This document shows positions 31,954-36,622 of a stretch of DNA of 36,622 bases, in pieces. The notes beneath the pieces were generated by a model. That model had not been told where the DNA came from. It searched no databases and worked only from the letters and a program-made list of their open reading frames with translations. The position numbers were made by a program, and so were the translations under genes. Each line of letters opens with the position of its first letter. The first letter of the stretch is position 1. The DNA is from a virus. The stretch spans positions 1 to 36,622 of IMG/VR virus record IMGVR_UViG_3300029309_000119; one strand, given 5' to 3'.

Positions 31954-34900
31954 TTAACTCCTCGCAATACTGTGTGTGCTTGTAGAATGGCTATAGTTAC
32001 CAGTTTGCGACCCACCTGTTGTTCTTCCTAATATGATTTGCGAGTCTGTTCTATCCACCAGCTGTATTTTTGGTGTGCTAGATACTGCTGTTACATTTGA
32101 TACAAACAGCTCACACCAAAGCCAAAGTGTTCCTGTAGTTGTTTGTGATGCCTGTGGTATGTTTAATTCAAGCTCATTAACTAGAACACTAAACCCACCG
32201 CTAAACGTAGTTGCTGTCCCAAATTGACTAAGCGCTAGAACTTCACCAATGTCACCGTTTGTTACTTGGCTGTATGACGATGAGCTACTACTAATCCCTG
32301 CTGATACATAAATTAATAAATTACCGCCTGTGCTTCCTTTGCCAGATGATGTAAATGTCAAATTGCCTGTCACCCCAAATTGGAAATTTTTAAGGGTGAT
32401 CTTGTTGTATCCTCCTGATTGTACCGATTCTATAAAAAATGCAGATGGTGCTACCTTATGACCAGAGTCATATGATGAACTTCCGTAGGTAGGCAACCCA
32501 GTAGTTCCAATGAGATATGATTTTCCTGTAGCATCTGTGCCATTTGGTAGCCCCCTAGCAGAGTTGTAAGCTGCAGAACTAGAGTTGATGCTTAGGGTGC
32601 GGCTGTTCCCAGTAAGGCTATTGTCTACAAAGGTTCCAGAGCCTGTACCAATACCAGATATTTCACCGTCATTATTAATTGTAATTCCGCTATTGAGCAG
32701 ACCAGACTCTGCTAGATTTTCAAATGAGCTTCCATTCCAACGTGGCAATATGCCTACAGTGCTGCCAAACGTACTGGCTATATCTATTCCAAACCCACCC
32801 CTAGCAGGAGGCACGGTGGTTCTTATATTCAGTGTTCCACTTGTAAAATCTGGTATGCCAGTAGCCGATGATACGTCCTGCCCAAAACCACCTACACTCT
32901 TGCTGACTGTTCTTTTAACATCTCCAGCTGTTGTAAGTCCTGCTGTCAGCCTAGATCTAATACTGCCGCCATCAGTAAGGGTGTTCATGGTAGGGTTGCC
33001 CGTACCATTGTTGCTGTAGGTCAAGCTGCCATCTGTATTCATCTGAATACGAGTGTTTATAAGTCCGTTTGCAGCCGCAAGGTTTGACCCAATTTGGGTG
33101 CTGCCTTTTTTAATTTGTAAGCTAGTGCCGCTATACGCTAAAGAGAGATCGCTGTTTCTAACGTCCTCATCGCTGAGAGATGTACCACCACTATCAACCA
33201 AATTAGTGCCAAGAGTAGCTCCGACTGTAGCTCCGCTAGCTGGTAGCGTAGAAAAGACTTTGCCAGTTCCTGCTAAATTGCCACTAGATATTTTGTCATT
33301 AGAGAATACAGTGGTGCCAGTGCCTGTGTTGGTGAGCCTACCGTTGGTATCTACACCTATGCTTCCGTTCTTTATTTCATTAGCAGTGAGATTTGTAGAG
33401 CCATCTGTATCAAATAGATTAGTTCCGAACCTAGCCCCGACTGTAGCTCCATCATCATAGTCAAGACCTAAGTTACTCTTAGTAACATCTACTGACGTGT
33501 TAGATGAGCCAATACCAGATATAGATATACGCCCTACGTTTGTGGTCGTGTCTAACGCTATACCAATGACATCATTAAAAACACGCGATCCAGAACCAGT
33601 ACCTATACCACCTATAACCCCTGTGGTGGTGTTTATTGAAATACCGTCATTTTTAATGCTTACGCTTGCATCATCAGGCGCTGTGCCTGCCCTTAGACGA
33701 ACTAACTTAGTGAGTTCTGCCGATGTAAAAGGCTCTAGCAATGTGAAGCTAGATGCGTTGTTGTTTTTTAAACCTATCTTTCCATCTGAACTACTAACAC
33801 TATCAAACTCTGTTTTATTAGCTCCGTCAAAATAATCAAGAGAGAGATTAGATTTAGTAACATCTATAGTGTTATTACTCCCTCCGATACCTCCTATGCT
33901 TATACGCCCTATGTTGGTGATTGTATCTAAATCTATATCTATGATGTCGTTGAAGATCCTAGAGTTGTTACCTGTTCCTATGCCCCCTATTTTCCCAGTT
34001 GTGCTGTCTATAGATATAGCATCATTTTGTAGGTCTGTATTAGATTGTGCTGATCCCGCTACCGTGTGTTGCACGGTGGCGTATGAGCTATAGATTCCAT
34101 GTATGTTAAGGTGCCTTACCCGCACATCATATTGCTGCCCTGTCTGCACCCCTGGTATGAAACCAAATGTAAGGCCTTTGGGTATCATAGGCTGTATTGT
34201 ATATTCACTATCAGAGGTGAGCTTGTAAGATAGTTCTGTGCCTGTCACTAGCTCAGATGTAGAGTTTGTCCAGTTAGCTCTAATTATTTTTTGATTTACT
34301 ACATAGACGTTAAAGGTGAGCGTGGTTGCACTTAAACTGGATGGCGCTCCTGGTGTTCTGGAATCATCTGATATATCAGATCCTTCATCTGGCACAGTGC
34401 CATATTCGTTGAATACATGATTGAACACAGAGCTGTTGTTTTCTTTAAGTTCTAGCTTTGTTGCAGCAGCTGGTGTCTCATCACCAACCATCTCCATGTT
34501 TGTAGAAATAACTTCAAAAACTTTATTTGTATATCCTAGTCGTTCATTAGTTACATACACCCAATCTCCAGGCTGTAACTTTAAAAACTCCATAGTGGTC
34601 ACTAATGACAGAGCAACACTTTGTCTACCATGACGCAACGCAATCTTTGCTAATCTGTCAGCCATACTTGATGTAGTCGTGTAGGGCAGTTGAATTTCTT
34701 GTTGCTTTACATAGTTTGCAGAGCTTTCACCACTGGGTGTATCTGCTGATAAAAACGTAGAATCCTGAAACACAGCACCGTCAGTACCTGTAAAGTTTTG
34801 ACTTGCATCTACATAAATCGGTTTGACAGTGTTATATAGCTCTCCGTTATTAGGTCGGGTGCTAACTTGTGCAGGTGCTAGTAGCTTATCGTCTGTGATA

Positions 34901-35946
34901 GTAAGAGATGGTGTTTGTGCAGCCCCAACAAACAAACTAAATTTTCCATTCACATATGTCATTTTTCCAGCACAAGATGACAACAGCCCTTCTAATACAC
35001 CGTCAGGAGATGCAGACATGTCTGTAAATCCGTTAGCGGTATACCGATCTTCGGTGCTTGAGTTATCAGCTAGCGTGACATCTTGATCGCAGGTGTTAGC
35101 TGCTGAGGCAAAGCCACCTGCTGATGTACTATCATTAAGTTCTGATGCTTCTGCCTTTAATCCGTAGGTTGTATTGCTCAGATAGTCTCTGATACATAGA
35201 GCAGGGTTAGAGGTAAATGCAGTAGAGTTTGTCCTTGGATCAAAACACTTCTTGCCTTTGACTTTAAATGTAAGGGTAGGCGGCTGAGGTAGCTTCTCTG
35301 TGTCGTATACCATCTGTACATACACGTATGCACAGTCCTTATATATATGTGTAGTTGGTATTGATCCACTTAGCTGATTACGCAGAAACCCATCTGCTGT
35401 AGTTTGTGATCCGTTGTTAAATGAGAATCTCATTAAGGTACCACTGCTATCTAGCTTGTTATCGTTATCTGAATTTTTAAGCGATGATAAATTGACGTTA
35501 AATACCTGCTTACCGCCAATAGTAGATGTGGTTGTATTGTTCCCGATAACCACGTTTTTACCATTTATTCTTAAGGCTTCTAAGCTCTGTATTTCGTGAC
35601 CAGCAACAATCGCAACCATGTGTAAAAGATGATTGTCTGTGCCAGACGTTTGCATATGCACAATCGTGCCACCAACAATACATTCGCCATACACAATCTG
35701 TCTTGCAGCTGTAGCGTTTCTAGTGGTGACTTTTGTGCCAAAGTTTTTATTGTTTGCTTCTATGCCTTTGGATGTCAGCATAGAAAGACCTGAAGATATA
35801 AGTGTAGTCGCAAATGTTACTGCCGCCATAGCTGCAGCACCTGTTAGACCAAATGCACTAAACGCAGTTGCTCCTACTCCTCCTGTTGAGGCAACTACAA
35901 ATACAACGAGTGCAGCTACAACAGCAGCTTTAATGGCTTTAGCCAC
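31954..35946 (-). CDS. Tail-tip / host-specificity protein, lambda J-like
   Basis: 1330 residues. The N-terminus (about 1-60) is rich in Ala, Val and Gly and hydrophobic, like the tail-embedded start of many J-type proteins. A tail protein body follows: RQIVYGECIVGGTIVHM, CIRDYLSNTTYGL, and LKLQPGDWVYVTNERLGY (about residue 455). A fibronectin-III-like segment is at about 535-635 (PGAPSSLSATTLTFNVYVVN onward). The C-terminal half (about 640-1330) is repetitive and beta-rich; it probably carries the receptor-binding part. It follows a DUF6950-like gene with an 8-nt overlap, a usual tail-tip order. The homology is to the family, not to a particular phage. Confidence 0.88.
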   Translation of the reverse strand: MAKAIKAAVVAALVVFVVASTGGVGATAFSAFGLTGAAAMAAVTFATTLISSGLSMLTSKGIEANNKNFGTKVTTRNATAARQIVYGECIVGGTIVHMQTSGTDNHLLHMVAIVAGHEIQSLEALRINGKNVVIGNNTTTSTIGGKQVFNVNLSSLKNSDNDNKLDSSGTLMRFSFNNGSQTTADGFLRNQLSGSIPTTHIYKDCAYVYVQMVYDTEKLPQPPTLTFKVKGKKCFDPRTNSTAFTSNPALCIRDYLSNTTYGLKAEASELNDSTSAGGFASAANTCDQDVTLADNSSTEDRYTANGFTDMSASPDGVLEGLLSSCAGKMTYVNGKFSLFVGAAQTPSLTITDDKLLAPAQVSTRPNNGELYNTVKPIYVDASQNFTGTDGAVFQDSTFLSADTPSGESSANYVKQQEIQLPYTTTSSMADRLAKIALRHGRQSVALSLVTTMEFLKLQPGDWVYVTNERLGYTNKVFEVISTNMEMVGDETPAAATKLELKENNSSVFNHVFNEYGTVPDEGSDISDDSRTPGAPSSLSATTLTFNVYVVNQKIIRANWTNSTSELVTGTELSYKLTSDSEYTIQPMIPKGLTFGFIPGVQTGQQYDVRVRHLNIHGIYSSYATVQHTVAGSAQSNTDLQNDAISIDSTTGKIGGIGTGNNSRIFNDIIDIDLDTITNIGRISIGGIGGSNNTIDVTKSNLSLDYFDGANKTEFDSVSSSDGKIGLKNNNASSFTLLEPFTSAELTKLVRLRAGTAPDDASVSIKNDGISINTTTGVIGGIGTGSGSRVFNDVIGIALDTTTNVGRISISGIGSSNTSVDVTKSNLGLDYDDGATVGARFGTNLFDTDGSTNLTANEIKNGSIGVDTNGRLTNTGTGTTVFSNDKISSGNLAGTGKVFSTLPASGATVGATLGTNLVDSGGTSLSDEDVRNSDLSLAYSGTSLQIKKGSTQIGSNLAAANGLINTRIQMNTDGSLTYSNNGTGNPTMNTLTDGGSIRSRLTAGLTTAGDVKRTVSKSVGGFGQDVSSATGIPDFTSGTLNIRTTVPPARGGFGIDIASTFGSTVGILPRWNGSSFENLAESGLLNSGITINNDGEISGIGTGSGTFVDNSLTGNSRTLSINSSSAAYNSARGLPNGTDATGKSYLIGTTGLPTYGSSSYDSGHKVAPSAFFIESVQSGGYNKITLKNFQFGVTGNLTFTSSGKGSTGGNLLIYVSAGISSSSSSYSQVTNGDIGEVLALSQFGTATTFSGGFSVLVNELELNIPQASQTTTGTLWLWCELFVSNVTAVSSTPKIQLVDRTDSQIILGRTTGGSQTGNYSHSTSTHSIARS
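33430..34040 (-). repeat. Duplicated module in the tail-tip protein
   Basis: Two copies of a roughly 75-residue segment are encoded at about 33820-34040 and 33430-33660. Each contains I-D/N-TTG-x-IGGIGTG, SRIFNDI or SRVFNDV, ITNIGRISIGG or TTNVGRISISG, and DVTKSNLSLDY or DVTKSNLGLDY. Related shorter stretches (GIGTGSG) recur further downstream, indicating repeated duplication in the receptor-facing half. Confidence 0.75.
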
Positions 35947-36358
35947 GTGGCACCCTCCATGCTTTTATTGTTAGTGAAGGATCTTTGGTAGCTATACCGT
36001 CATCAGTTGGTGCAAGTATGTTAAAACCATCATGAATACCTGCCAACTCGCTTTCCTCTTTGAACAGGATAAGATCTCCTGCTGTAGCAAATGCAGGCTG
36101 TATAGTTTCTAGTCCTGCTTCTTTGCATGCTTTACTCAAAGCACCATTTAACGTTTTGCCATAATCTTTGATTGCTTTCATTGCTGTCGCTTCGTCTTTC
36201 CACTTAAGCTCCTTTGGTATAACGTTCTTACCTGATATGGCTTTGAGTGCAGCGTTAGCGAATATACAACAGTCCCACTTCCCCCATGCAAAGGGTGTTT
36301 CTTTGTGTTCCTCTATAAACTCTGTCAGAAGAACTTGCCAGTCGCTCTTCTTTTTCAT
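35939..36358 (-). CDS. Tail-assembly protein, NlpC/P60-like (DUF6950-like)
   Basis: 139 residues. The N-terminal segment TPFAWGKWDCCIFANAALKA carries a conserved-looking Cys pair in the spot where NlpC/P60-type phage proteins have their catalytic Cys; a His occurs later in AGIHDGFN. Members of this tail-assembly family lie just before the J-like protein in siphoviruses. It may cut peptidoglycan during entry, or act only structurally; the second Cys and His would need structure checks. The start overlaps the previous gene's stop by one base and its end overlaps the tail-tip start by eight. Confidence 0.75.
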   Translation of the reverse strand: MKKKSDWQVLLTEFIEEHKETPFAWGKWDCCIFANAALKAISGKNVIPKELKWKDEATAMKAIKDYGKTLNGALSKACKEAGLETIQPAFATAGDLILFKEESELAGIHDGFNILAPTDDGIATKDPSLTIKAWRVPRG

Positions 36359-36622
36359 TATCGTGTATCAAACCTTATGTCTGGATTAAACCCAGGATTA
36401 CCACCACCAGTTATTCTTGCTGCACTACCAGTGTTGCCTTCTCTTCCCCAGATAATCTCCATATCTTGTATGGAATTGACTCTGTTGAATCCTGTGTCAT
36501 TAGTGTCTACAAACTTTTGACTGTTTTTTGTGTATCTAAGGTTGCAGGGTCTTTTAAGATCAACCAATCTATTTTCTGCATTTACCGAAATAGTTGCACC
36601 ATCTGCGGTGTCATTAATTGTC
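36358..36622 (-). CDS. Phage tail-assembly protein (partial, N-terminus off the right edge)
   Basis: An open frame enters the window at the right edge and stops at TAA 36360-36358, with 87 codons visible. No stop breaks the frame up to the edge, so the true start probably lies outside; an in-frame TTG at 36567 could only give 69 residues. The end is Gly-, Arg- and Asn-rich (GREGNTGSAARITGGGNPGF, then PDIRF). It lies directly before the NlpC/P60-like gene, where siphoviruses encode tail-tip assembly proteins. The family is not recognised. Confidence 0.7.
   Translation of the reverse strand, partial: TINDTADGATISVNAENRLVDLKRPCNLRYTKNSQKFVDTNDTGFNRVNSIQDMEIIWGREGNTGSAARITGGGNPGFNPDIRFDTR

Noticed and set aside
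1-36622. Joining the window ends as a circular genome
   Set aside because: Joined, the giant frame would stop after two more codons in mid-strand, and the expected tape measure and major tail genes are absent, so a missing segment is more likely.
1-36622. CRISPR arrays, tRNA genes, insertion sequences, integrase
   Set aside because: No regular short direct repeats with spacers, no cloverleaf sequence, no transposase or integrase protein and no attachment site could be seen by eye.

Overview
This window is a piece of an uncultured tailed-phage genome: HK97-type head genes, a lambda-J-like tail tip and a long, flexible-tail layout. It is AT-rich by eye, and no bacterial housekeeping genes are present. 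A two-component spanin-like pair, a muralytic lysozyme and outer-membrane curli-type proteins point to a Gram-negative host. The gene style resembles marine bacterioplankton phages; that is an impression from memory, not a search result. No integrase, tape measure or major tail protein is seen, so the window is probably not the whole genome. Both ends cut through minus-strand genes.

Layout. (1) 1-14741, minus strand: small and large terminase, portal with extra C-terminal domains, MuF-like head protein, prohead protease, major capsid protein, a terminator-like hairpin, three small head/neck or adaptor proteins, and a giant repetitive appendage protein (at least 2140 residues) that runs off the left edge. 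(2) 14742-23676, plus strand: early genes in three transcription blocks. Block one (14886-19515) holds small unknown proteins, a winged-helix replication protein, a cytosine-C5 DNA methyltransferase and a T7-gp4-like primase-helicase. Block two (19814-22246) holds a RecB/Cas4-like nuclease, a probable single-strand annealing protein, small proteins and an HNH-like protein. Block three (22371-23676) holds small proteins, a PD-(D/E)XK nuclease and a ribbon-helix-helix-like protein. A Cro-like repressor (19512-19718) lies on the minus strand between blocks one and two. (3) 23594-36622, minus strand: read in transcription order, tail-assembly proteins, the tail-tip protein, small proteins, then a curli-export and cyclase cluster, then the lysis cassette (spanin pair, small membrane protein, SNase-like nuclease, lysozyme).

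The most notable content is five overlapping or nearly overlapping genes at 25788-30689, inserted between tail-tip and lysis genes. They encode a CsgF homologue, a CsgG outer-membrane secretion lipoprotein, a secreted curlin-repeat protein, a FecR-domain exported protein and a CHASE2-type membrane class III nucleotide cyclase with its catalytic residues intact. Together they look like a phage-borne system that opens an outer-membrane channel, exports an amyloid-like repeat protein and couples a periplasmic sensor to cyclic-nucleotide synthesis. I infer the function; the protein assignments rest on motifs visible in the translations.

Regulation appears to be centred on one repressor. The motif ATTCCGTTATGGG or a close variant sits at the three plus-strand early promoters (14811, 19730, 22318). 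GGG/CCC half-sites also occur in the divergent repressor control region and in the terminase promoter.
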